NCBI GenBank assembly: GCA_948934525.1
Contig: CAQZSK010000005.1
Location: forward strand, 1 to 64,000
Source: an uncultured Clostridia bacterium
GTDB taxonomy: Bacteria > Bacillota > Clostridia > TANB77 > CAG-508
DNA: 64,000 bases
Reading direction: 5' to 3'
Shown here: in pieces, positions 27,380-35,268 of the stretch
How the letters are laid out: every line of letters starts with the position of its first letter
Numbering within the stretch: position 1 is the first letter of the stretch
Position numbers and translations under genes: made by a program
The notes under the pieces: model-generated
Seen by the model: the letters and a program-made list of their open reading frames with translations, nothing else
What the model was told of the DNA's origin: nothing
Database searches by the model: none

Positions 27380-27634
27380 CTATTCATCTAATCCAATATA
27401 ATTTTTTACCATTTTTTCTAAAAGTTCATCTCTTTCTATTTGTCTAATCATATTTCTAGCATCATTATGACTTGTGATATAAGTTGGATCTCCTGATAAA
27501 ATATATCCAACAATTTGGTTAATTGGATTGTATCCCTTCTCTTCTAATGCACGATAAACTTCTTTTAAAATTTCTCTTGCCTTAATATTTTTGTCCCTTT
27601 CAACCTTAAAGCTAACGGTTTCATCAGATATCAT
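27380..27634 (-). CDS. ireB: IreB family regulatory phosphoprotein
   Basis: 84 residues with the whole-protein pattern of the DUF965/IreB family (VSFKVERDKNIKAREIL ... LSGDPTYITSHNDARN). In enterococci IreB is a substrate of the IreK Ser/Thr kinase and tunes cephalosporin resistance. Neighbours ruvX and DUF1292 are the usual ones. A near-perfect AGGAGGT ribosome site precedes the start. Confidence 0.92.
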   Translation of the reverse strand: MISDETVSFKVERDKNIKAREILKEVYRALEEKGYNPINQIVGYILSGDPTYITSHNDARNMIRQIERDELLEKMVKNYIGLDE

Positions 27635-27645
27635 AACCTTACCTC

Positions 27646-28773
27646 CTATAAATAATTAATTGAGTTTTCGCTTTTTGGAGCATTATCTAAATACTCTTCC
27701 ATTTTCTTTGTTAGGCCTTCTAATGCTGTTCCTTTATAATAAGTGGAAACTACGATGTTAATTTTAGGTTGTACCATTGTAATCTGTTCTTCGTTTATCT
27801 CTTCTGCCTCTAGCATTTGATTGGTTAATACTTTTCCTTTTACTAATTTTACTCCAGTACTCTCTATTTTTTGTTTTAAATCTTTCATAAAATCAGCTAC
27901 AGCATTCATATCAATTCCTGAAAAGACAATAGCAAACTTTGGTCCCATATATCTTACAAAAATATATTCTGCTGCTAAATTTTGTTTTGCTATTCTACTT
28001 GTTTCTGTTACAATTTTATTTCCAGCTTCTCTACTATATTTTTCATTAATTTCCTCTAAGTTAGATATTCTAAATAAACAAACTGTTGAAGTAGTATATT
28101 GATTAATTACTTTTTTACCTTCTCCATATAAGTATTCCGCTGATTTTAGACTACTATACAAATCATCTCTAACAATATTTTCTATTACTTGTTGATTTTC
28201 TACTGTTTTTAAAACTGAAACAATATTATTCTTTACTACTTCTAGTAAGGTAGTATCAATATTGTCAAATTCATGTGGCTTACTTCCTTCAATAATCCAA
28301 TAACCAATATACACATTTTCAATATAAAGAGGATAAAACATAGCAGATTTTGCTCTGCCAAATTCCATTTTTTGATATGGCAATCTTTCCCCTTCTCTTT
28401 CTATTGTTACATATTTTGGCGTTGCAGTTTGAATACTATCTTGGAAAATTTCTTCACTTTGTAAATTACATAAAGTATCCCAATGTTTTTTATCTACATT
28501 AGATGCTTTTACTACATATTCTGTCCCATTGTATACAACAATAGTTGAATATTTTATTTCATACCTTTCAATCAAAATGTCATTGATTTTTTGAATTTTC
28601 TCATCAACAGAAGTAACTTCACTAAGCGTATTCATAAAGTCTTGCAACACATTTAGACTGGTTATCTTTTGATTTAAATTATTAAAATTTTGTATTTTCT
28701 TGTGTATGGACATATTATATACCATGAGTAGTCCAATAATTAGTACTAATAATAGGATAACCGCGAGTATCAA
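27646..28773 (-). CDS. Membrane protein with GAF-like and degenerate GGDEF domains
   Basis: 375 residues starting at TTG (28773) behind GAGGTGA. One membrane helix (1-20), a short coiled coil, a GAF-like sensor (about 45-190) and a GGDEF-fold domain (about 205-360). The active-site motif is degraded (MGPKF in place of GGDEF), so it is unlikely to make cyclic-di-GMP and may serve as a binding or scaffold domain. It is encoded immediately after a TadZ/CpaE-like ATPase gene (18 bases), suggesting a shared role. Confidence 0.7.
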   Translation of the reverse strand: MILAVILLLVLIIGLLMVYNMSIHKKIQNFNNLNQKITSLNVLQDFMNTLSEVTSVDEKIQKINDILIERYEIKYSTIVVYNGTEYVVKASNVDKKHWDTLCNLQSEEIFQDSIQTATPKYVTIEREGERLPYQKMEFGRAKSAMFYPLYIENVYIGYWIIEGSKPHEFDNIDTTLLEVVKNNIVSVLKTVENQQVIENIVRDDLYSSLKSAEYLYGEGKKVINQYTTSTVCLFRISNLEEINEKYSREAGNKIVTETSRIAKQNLAAEYIFVRYMGPKFAIVFSGIDMNAVADFMKDLKQKIESTGVKLVKGKVLTNQMLEAEEINEEQITMVQPKINIVVSTYYKGTALEGLTKKMEEYLDNAPKSENSINYL

Positions 28774-28790
28774 AAAATCACCTCTTTTTA

Positions 28791-31112
28791 TTAATAATTA
28801 TTAAAGCTTCCATTTCCTATCAAAGGATACACCATATTAGCTAATTTTTCAAAAGCCATCATAAAATTTCTAGAATATCCACTTAAACTAATTTTACAAT
28901 TAATTAAACCTTCTAAATATTTAGAATATGCTTGCTCTTCAAATGGAATTGCACAATATGGTACTAAATCTTTATTGAATAGTTCTGTCATAAAAGACAT
29001 TGCAGGATCATTATAATAAGCCATTCCTCCAATAATGATCTTATCTGTAATACTTCTTACTTTTACTATTTTGTTAAGTGCTACTCTAATTTTTTCAGGA
29101 TTTAGTACATTTTTTGCTTTTAAATCTCTTAAAAATGCAGTAAGTGGTTGTATTGTCAACACATCTAAACTTTGTACTAAATAAATTTCTTGCGCTTCTT
29201 TAAAATATCCATAATTCGTTTCAAAATCACAATCTAGTAAAACTAAAGAATAATTTTTTATTAACGTTTCTAAAATATTAGAATAATCATTGATATCTTC
29301 ATTTTCTCCTGGAAGAGTTGTATATACTGTTAAATTTTTGTTTACTTCAATTCCTTTTGGGTCTCCTCTTCTTAGATTAGCCATTGTATTATAAGCAATT
29401 TGTCTTAAATTTTCTTCATTTTCTGTATAAATATAATAAGCATTCTTATTTTGTGTTAAATCTAAAAGAGCTGTTTTAATCCCTCTCTTTGACAACATTT
29501 CAGCAAGATTATTCACTAAGAAAGATGTACCATTCTTGGAAGTTCCTACAAAAGCAACTACCTTTTTATCTCTTGTTAATAGTCCACTTAAATCAACATT
29601 GCTTAAACTGTATTTTCCAGTATTTTGTACAGCTTGTGCAGTAGCTGTTCCAAAATTTGGTATTGCACTTGGTGCTTGTGTCTCAGAAGACATTGTATTT
29701 ATAAATTCATTGCTTGTTGGTTGGGGTAAATCACTTTCTTGTTGAGCAATATACATGTTTTCATCATCTAGTCCTGGCAAAACCATATCTGAGTAAGTTG
29801 TACTATTGGTTTGAGGAATACTTTCTGTATTTTCTTCTCCTAATTCAAATAAATTAATTGGTGCATCATTTACTTTTGGTTCTTCTGGCATTGATGTATT
29901 GCTTTCTTCTATTTGTTCTTTTTTAGGTCTTCCTCTTCCACGTTTTTTAGTTTCTTCTACTACTGGTGTGGCATTCTCCTGCCCCTTTTTAGGTCTTCCT
30001 CTCTTCTTAGGCTGAACTGTTAATACTTCCTGTGATTCTTCTATTGACTCTTGTGGCATTACTGGTGCTTGGTCCTCATCTTCAAAGCCAGCTATTATAG
30101 GTGCTTCTACAGATTTTGGTTCAACTGCAGGTGTTGTAATATCTCCTAAAATATCATCAATACCTTGTGAAGGTATATTTTCTTCTGGCATTGGAACTAC
30201 AGGCTCTTCTATTTTTCTAATATTAGAAGTATTAATCGTAGATGGAATAACTACTGGTTCTGTAATTTTATTTTGTTTTAAATTCTTTTCTACAAATTCT
30301 AATTCTGGCACTTCATTTTTGACAGAAGCTTTTCCTACCTTTTTATCCATTTTTATATTCTTCTGACGTTCTGTATCTTTAGACACTTTTACAGCTTTTG
30401 TTGCTGTACTTCCAGATCCAAAAGCGACAACTTCCTGATACTTTGGACTGTTTGCTTCTAACACAGCCTTTACTCCTAATGGCAAAAATTTTGCAATTAA
30501 TCGTAGCTGTGCATCTGTATATTGACTAGCAATATGTTCAAAACTTTCTACATATTTTTCTTCACTTTTCCCTAATTTTTTATAATGGTTTAAAATATTT
30601 TGAATTTCAGCTTCACTAACATCGCCTTCATTTTCTACTTTATAATCTACATCTTCTGCATCAATACGATAATAAGATTTTGCTTCTTTCTTTCCACGTG
30701 GTCTATTTAATAGTTCACACACAGTTGTAATACTTCTATCTTTTCCAAGAAGCGCATTGTATACACCAATACCAAATAATTTAACAAGTAATGGTTCTGA
30801 TTTTTCTCTTCTATCAGCACAAATCAAAATAATCGGAATATCATTTCCTGATTGATTTGTTGCCTCATCACTAATATTGTCCATTTTTTCAAAAATAAAC
30901 TTATCAATTGCGTCATAATTATTATTTGAAAATGGCTCTAAATCTTCACTTATAACAATTCTGTCATAGCTTTTGTCTCTTTGTAACTCTTTTACAATTG
31001 CATTAAAATAATAGACATTTTTTGCTGAGATAATTTCCTTATAATCTTGTTGATATCTTTTAATAATTGACTCAGAAATGTTCTCATTATTAACTGCAAA
31101 TAATACTTTCAT
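28791..31112 (-). CDS. TadZ/CpaE-like protein with AT-hook-like linker and MinD-type ATPase domain
   Basis: 773 residues from the ATG at 31112, which has GGAGGGG upstream; a TTG at 31130 is possible. Residues 1-150 look like a pseudo-receiver domain, as in CpaE. A long low-complexity linker (about 240-515) carries three K/R-R-G-R-P-K-K motifs resembling AT hooks, so DNA contact is conceivable. The C-terminal 250 residues are a ParA/MinD-like ATPase with an altered P-loop (VGTSKNGTSF). It may position a surface or secretion apparatus. No pilus genes are visible nearby except a small VirB2/TrbC-like gene just upstream. Confidence 0.7.
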   Translation of the reverse strand: MKVLFAVNNENISESIIKRYQQDYKEIISAKNVYYFNAIVKELQRDKSYDRIVISEDLEPFSNNNYDAIDKFIFEKMDNISDEATNQSGNDIPIILICADRREKSEPLLVKLFGIGVYNALLGKDRSITTVCELLNRPRGKKEAKSYYRIDAEDVDYKVENEGDVSEAEIQNILNHYKKLGKSEEKYVESFEHIASQYTDAQLRLIAKFLPLGVKAVLEANSPKYQEVVAFGSGSTATKAVKVSKDTERQKNIKMDKKVGKASVKNEVPELEFVEKNLKQNKITEPVVIPSTINTSNIRKIEEPVVPMPEENIPSQGIDDILGDITTPAVEPKSVEAPIIAGFEDEDQAPVMPQESIEESQEVLTVQPKKRGRPKKGQENATPVVEETKKRGRGRPKKEQIEESNTSMPEEPKVNDAPINLFELGEENTESIPQTNSTTYSDMVLPGLDDENMYIAQQESDLPQPTSNEFINTMSSETQAPSAIPNFGTATAQAVQNTGKYSLSNVDLSGLLTRDKKVVAFVGTSKNGTSFLVNNLAEMLSKRGIKTALLDLTQNKNAYYIYTENEENLRQIAYNTMANLRRGDPKGIEVNKNLTVYTTLPGENEDINDYSNILETLIKNYSLVLLDCDFETNYGYFKEAQEIYLVQSLDVLTIQPLTAFLRDLKAKNVLNPEKIRVALNKIVKVRSITDKIIIGGMAYYNDPAMSFMTELFNKDLVPYCAIPFEEQAYSKYLEGLINCKISLSGYSRNFMMAFEKLANMVYPLIGNGSFNNY

Positions 31113-31117
31113 TTGTT

Positions 31118-31525
31118 TTAACCCCTCCAACCTCTAACAACGATTGCAAAAATCAATGGCAATACTTGGCAGATTACCATTACTGTTATAATAGCAACTA
31201 ATACACCAAAACCTTTATCTTGAACATCTAGTTTTCTAATACCAATTACATAACGATAAATAGCTGCAATCACGATTCCTACAAATCCGAAAGGAATACT
31301 ATATATTCTTACAATATTTAAAAAATATGCTACCATTCCATAAGTATCATTTCCATAAGCTGCTTGATAATCTTCTAATGCTTTCCAGGCTTTATCCTTT
31401 AAAGCTACCAGATTACTAGTTGCTGTTTCAGCAGTTAAGGTATTATTATTTGTGTTAGTAGCGTAAACACTTACTGTTCCAAAAATTGCTAAAATAATGA
31501 ATACGACTGCAATTACTTTTTTCAT
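31118..31525 (-). CDS. Small exported membrane protein, VirB2/TrbC-like
   Basis: 135 residues: signal peptide (1-22), a short polar part, then two strong membrane helices (about 70-92 and 103-128). Small pilin-like subunits of type IV secretion (VirB2/TrbC) have this shape, but sequence alone does not prove it. The next gene, five bases away, encodes a TadZ/CpaE-like ATPase, so both may belong to an envelope machine. An AGGAAGGGG ribosome site lies at long spacing. Confidence 0.6.
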   Translation of the reverse strand: MKKVIAVVFIILAIFGTVSVYATNTNNNTLTAETATSNLVALKDKAWKALEDYQAAYGNDTYGMVAYFLNIVRIYSIPFGFVGIVIAAIYRYVIGIRKLDVQDKGFGVLVAIITVMVICQVLPLIFAIVVRGWRG

Positions 31526-31631
31526 AAATCAATTGCCCCTTCCTAATTTTGTTCCATAATATTCCTATTTTTCTACTAGCATATATCATACAATAAACTC
31601 TTTAAAATAGCAAGAAGAAAACTACATTTTT

Positions 31632-32870
31632 TTATAAATTCTGATATAAATATTTCATCCAACGATATACTCCATTTGCCCAATTTTTATCAGTTGCATA
31701 TCTAACATTGACACCTGATAAAGTTGGTCCATTATAATAAGTACCTGCCGCCTTATTTCCACCATAAATTTTTGTACCTACTGGATTTAAGTAATACTTA
31801 GCAAATACTCTAGCTACTAAATCAATTCCTTCTGAATAGTCATTAAACTGATAACTACTTTCATATGGATTTCTATCATATGCCCCATAACCAAATAAGT
31901 TATTTTTATTAGAAGCAATTGAAGAACCTCCCCATCCACTTTCATGAATTGCTACTGCTGCTAAAAAGACTCCATTTATATTGTACTGTTTTTCTGCATA
32001 GTAAAAATATTGTGCATTGTTTTTAAAAATATTCTTGGTATCTTTTGGCTCATTAGCAAATATTTTCTTAAATTGTTCCAAAGATAAACCACTTGGTTTA
32101 TTCAATGCCATATTGAAACTTAATTTATTTAATAACTGCTGTTTTGTATATTGACTTGCACCACTAGCCTCTTCTTTACTACTATTAGGCTCTAAATAGG
32201 TAAAACATTCTGCTTTTGCCCAACCAATATAACTTTGATATTGTATCTGATACCAGTTTTCTTTCTTATTTAATAGCTTTACTTGTGTATCTTTATTGAG
32301 TGAAATTAGTTTTTGAGCATTGTCATTTGCTTCAATTCTAACAGCAAGTAAACTAGAGGTAACATAAATGTTATCTCCTGATTTCACTCTATAGTTACTA
32401 CGATAGGAAGCTGTTCCTATTGCTACCATTTTATTTACAGAGGACTTTGTTACCTTATTTCCAATTTCTTCTTCCGAAATTAGCTTTTCCCCCTCATAAA
32501 TCTTCTTTGTATAAATTTCTTGTTTTCCATCTATTCCTTCTTGCATTACTTGGAGCATTCCTTTTGGAAGTTCTGGATTTTCTATGTACTTTGTTGTATA
32601 TTCTAAGTCTTTTTCCGTTGTAATAATTTCTTCTTTTTTGATATTTTGGCTGTTGCTTGCTATAATCTCTTTAATGTCTATTTCTTTTTGCTCTATATCT
32701 ATTTTAGAATTCAATTCTGTTTCTAACTCTTCATTTTGCTCTTTTTCTAAGTCCATTGAATAACTTCTTTTTGGAATCAGCATAAAACTAAAATAAATCA
32801 CTACTATTATACAGAAAATAGCCAATATTGGCACTCTATTCTTCTTCTTTTCTTTCGTTTGTTTTCTCAT
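31632..32870 (-). CDS. N-acetylglucosaminidase (GH73-type) with SH3b domain
   Basis: 412 residues, membrane-anchored at 12-32. After a charged stretch, an SH3b-like domain (about 155-220, with RSNYRVKSGDNIYV and GWAKAE) probably binds the wall. The C-terminal glucosaminidase domain (about 255-412) has the catalytic Glu in AVAIHESGWGGS and the following NNLFGYGAYD motif. It hydrolyses the glycan strand of peptidoglycan. It is monocistronic, between a tRNA-Leu gene and the TadZ-like group. Confidence 0.9.
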   Translation of the reverse strand: MRKQTKEKKKNRVPILAIFCIIVVIYFSFMLIPKRSYSMDLEKEQNEELETELNSKIDIEQKEIDIKEIIASNSQNIKKEEIITTEKDLEYTTKYIENPELPKGMLQVMQEGIDGKQEIYTKKIYEGEKLISEEEIGNKVTKSSVNKMVAIGTASYRSNYRVKSGDNIYVTSSLLAVRIEANDNAQKLISLNKDTQVKLLNKKENWYQIQYQSYIGWAKAECFTYLEPNSSKEEASGASQYTKQQLLNKLSFNMALNKPSGLSLEQFKKIFANEPKDTKNIFKNNAQYFYYAEKQYNINGVFLAAVAIHESGWGGSSIASNKNNLFGYGAYDRNPYESSYQFNDYSEGIDLVARVFAKYYLNPVGTKIYGGNKAAGTYYNGPTLSGVNVRYATDKNWANGVYRWMKYLYQNL

Positions 32871-32936
32871 TTTTTCTCACCTGATATTATTGTAATATTT
32901 CTGTCGTTTTTTGTCAATTTCATTTTTTGGTAAAAA

Positions 32937-32970
32937 AGAAAAACAGTCGACTATTTTTATCAACTGTTTT
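32937..32970 (-). terminator. Terminator after tRNA-Leu
   Basis: AAAACAGTTGA / AGTCGACTGTTTT hairpin followed by CTTTTTT on the minus strand, directly after the tRNA CCA end. Confidence 0.8.
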
Positions 32971-33053
32971 TGGTGCTGATGGTGGGACTCGAACCCACAT
33001 GATTTCTCGCTGGATTTTGAATCCAGTGCGTATACCAATTTCGCCACATCAGC
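32971..33053 (-). tRNA. tRNA-Leu (CAA)
   Basis: A class II tRNA with acceptor GCTGATG/CATCAGC, leucine-type D arm, anticodon loop TTCAAAA (anticodon CAA), an 11-base variable region, T arm GTGGG/CCCAC and encoded CCA. Confidence 0.95.
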
Positions 33054-33150
33054 ATATTTTCTTGTCAGATACATGACCAATTTATAATATCAAAAATTTT
33101 AAAAAATAGCAATATCTTTTTATTAATATTTTTATTTTCTTAGGTCAGGC

Positions 33151-33177
33151 ACGACAGCTATTCCTTAAACATATAAT
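33151..33177 (+). promoter_or_regulatory. Possible sporulation-type (SigK/SigE-like) promoter of sigK
   Basis: AC at 33151, 17 bases, then CATATAAT at 33170-33177, resembling the AC-N16/17-CATA pattern of mother-cell sigma factors. About 30 bases separate it from the sigK start. The match is imperfect. Confidence 0.35.
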
Positions 33178-33206
33178 TCCTATATATCAATTTGGAGGTA
33201 TGTTTT

Positions 33207-33905
33207 ATGTTGGTTCTTTCTCTTGCTGGTTTTGCTGCCTTTTTACAATCTGCAGTTTGTCTTGTTGGATATATTTCAAATAACTCGCTATTTCCAGAAC
33301 CTTTAAGTACTGAAGAAGAAAAAAAATATCTAGATCTCTTTAAAAGCGGTGATGAAGAAGCTCGAAATATTCTAATAGAACATAATTTAAGGTTAGTAGC
33401 TCATATTTCTAAAAAATATAGTACTACCAATGTTGACCAAGATGATTTGATTTCTATTGGTACTATTGGATTAATTAAAGGAATCAATAGTTTTGACAAT
33501 TCTAAAGGTATAAAGCTCGCTACATATACTGCTAGATGCATCGAAAATGAAATATTAATGTTTTTACGTTCAACAAAAAAGCTTAGCTCTGAAGTGTATT
33601 TAGAAGATCCTATTGGAAAAGATAAAGATGATAATACCGTTACACTTCAAGAAGTACTAGAAAACAGTGATAAAAACATTGAAGATGAAGTTGATTTGAA
33701 ATTCAAAGTAAAACAGCTTTATGAAAAAATGAAAGAAGTTTTAAAATCCCGCGAACGAACTATTTTAGAATTACGTTTTGGTTTAGGAGGACAAAAGCCT
33801 CAAACACAAAATGAAATTGCAGATAGTATGGGAATTTCTCGTTCTTATGTTTCCAGAATTGAGACAAAAGCAATTGGAAAATTAGCAAGGGAAATTAAAG
33901 AATAA
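33207..33905 (+). CDS. sigK: Sporulation sigma factor SigK (pro-SigK)
   Basis: 232 residues from the ATG at 33207, set by GGAGGT seven bases upstream. An apparent earlier start at 33192 is a TTG overlapping the ribosome site. A hydrophobic pro-sequence (1-25) precedes the sigma region: region 2 (about 55-125, with RLVAHISKKY and DLISIGTIGLIKGI) and region 4 (about 170-230, with the helix-turn-helix QNEIADSMGISRSYVSRIE). The late mother-cell sigma factor of endospore formers. It is continuous, with no skin-type interruption. CGG occurs only out of frame. Confidence 0.92.
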   Translation: MLVLSLAGFAAFLQSAVCLVGYISNNSLFPEPLSTEEEKKYLDLFKSGDEEARNILIEHNLRLVAHISKKYSTTNVDQDDLISIGTIGLIKGINSFDNSKGIKLATYTARCIENEILMFLRSTKKLSSEVYLEDPIGKDKDDNTVTLQEVLENSDKNIEDEVDLKFKVKQLYEKMKEVLKSRERTILELRFGLGGQKPQTQNEIADSMGISRSYVSRIETKAIGKLAREIKE

Positions 33906-33922
33906 CTTTATCATATATATGC

Positions 33923-33956
33923 AAAAGGAGAACCCTATTAATTGTTCTCCTTTTTT
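33923..33956. terminator. Bidirectional terminator between sigK and the ComEC-like gene
   Basis: AAAAGGAGAAC / GTTCTCCTTTTTT with a 10-base loop, between two convergent genes. Confidence 0.85.
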
Positions 33957-34904
33957 CTATTGTTTTCTTTGCTCTATAAATATGTTGCCTACTTCATCTG
34001 TTCTATAAACTTTACTTTCAATTTCTTCTAATCTTTCTATTACTTCTTGATCAGGGTGGTTATAGGAATTGTCCTTTCCTACTGAAATAATAGAAATTTC
34101 TGGTGCTACTCTTTGTATAAACTTTTCACTACTACTAGTGTCTGAACCATGGTGCCCCACCTTTAAAATATTTGCCTTCATGTCGTCTTTTGTTGTAGTC
34201 TTTAATATATTTTCTTCTACTTCCTTTTCACTATCTCCAGTAAATAAATACGTTAAGTCATCAAATTTCATTTGAATAATAATAGAAGATAAATTTAGAT
34301 TTTTAACATTGTTATCTACTGCCAAAACTTTACATTCTGCTTGTCCTATCATAAAGGTATCTTTTACTTTTGGTGTCGTAATCATCAGCTCTTTTTCCTG
34401 AACTGCATCTAAGACATCTTCAAAAGTCTTTGTATTCGTTTTCACTTTTGGCATATAAATCGTTCCAACTTCAAAATTCTTGATAATGTCATCTAATCCA
34501 CCAATATGGTCTTCATGTGGATGTGTCCCTATTAAATAATCAATTTTAGTAATACCTAATGTTTTCAAATTTTGTACTAATAATTCTCCATCCTCATTAT
34601 TTCCTGCATCAATTAACATAGTTTGCTCTTCATTCATAACCAATATGCTATCAGCTTGCCCCACATCAAAAAAGTATACCTTTAAATTTTGTTTGTTCTC
34701 AGACAAGAAATCTTTTGTTATTTTTGTTCCTGTTTTAATGGTTATATTTTGTAAGTTTTCAGGTTTTACAATATTAATAGGAATTGTATTTCCAATTGTC
34801 TCAGTAGTACCAAATTCCATTCCTACAAATGACAAAATAGCAACTACAATAATTGATACTATATAAATGATTAATTTATTTAAACCACTTTTTCTTCTTC
34901 CCAT
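33957..34904 (-). CDS. ComEC/Rec2-type metallo-beta-lactamase-fold hydrolase
   Basis: 315 residues with one N-terminal membrane helix (about 10-28) and an extracytoplasmic MBL domain (about 70-310). The metal-binding motif is THPHEDHIGG, followed by FTGD and VGHHGS. This matches the C-terminal MBL domain of ComEC, encoded here as a stand-alone gene. Such proteins may degrade DNA strands or other phosphodiesters outside the cell. The preceding DUF3006 gene is the usual partner, three bases away. Confidence 0.9.
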   Translation of the reverse strand: MGRRKSGLNKLIIYIVSIIVVAILSFVGMEFGTTETIGNTIPINIVKPENLQNITIKTGTKITKDFLSENKQNLKVYFFDVGQADSILVMNEEQTMLIDAGNNEDGELLVQNLKTLGITKIDYLIGTHPHEDHIGGLDDIIKNFEVGTIYMPKVKTNTKTFEDVLDAVQEKELMITTPKVKDTFMIGQAECKVLAVDNNVKNLNLSSIIIQMKFDDLTYLFTGDSEKEVEENILKTTTKDDMKANILKVGHHGSDTSSSEKFIQRVAPEISIISVGKDNSYNHPDQEVIERLEEIESKVYRTDEVGNIFIEQRKQ

Positions 34905-34907
34905 AAT

Positions 34908-35237
34908 CTATTTCCACACATCTTTCATTTTTTGTTCTATCCTTTTTTCGATTTCCTTTGAAGTGTTTAATTCATATTTGTTGTTATTCCATTTTAGAAT
35001 ACTACCTTCCTGAACACTTTCTGGCAGATCTGACAGCTGAATATTTTGCATTTTCTTTGTTTTTCGATTTTCACATACAGCAATGTCTCCTTCTATTCTA
35101 TCTACTACTAATACTTCCTCCATCTTTTCTAACCTTTCTGCTATTTGTCCTAAAAAATTTTGTATCCAATTTTGTCCAATTGCTCCTAATCCTAAGTTTA
35201 ACTTACTCTCTTTTTCACCTAATTGATTTCTTTCCAT
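34908..35237 (-). CDS. DUF3006 domain protein
   Basis: 109 residues. The C-terminal 65 residues fit DUF3006 (VVDRIEGDIAVCENRK ... LPESVQEGSILKW), a small OB/SH3-like domain commonly encoded beside ComEC-type hydrolases. The N-terminal 40 residues are an extra amphipathic part. A GGAGGAGG ribosome site. Function unknown; it is probably translated together with the MBL gene. Confidence 0.85.
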   Translation of the reverse strand: MERNQLGEKESKLNLGLGAIGQNWIQNFLGQIAERLEKMEEVLVVDRIEGDIAVCENRKTKKMQNIQLSDLPESVQEGSILKWNNNKYELNTSKEIEKRIEQKMKDVWK

Positions 35238-35268
35238 ATTAGCCTCCTCCTTGTTGCCCCCTCAAATT

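Noticed and set aside
32877..33080. ORF across the tRNA-Leu gene
   Set aside because: It is an antisense or overlapping frame produced by the tRNA sequence.
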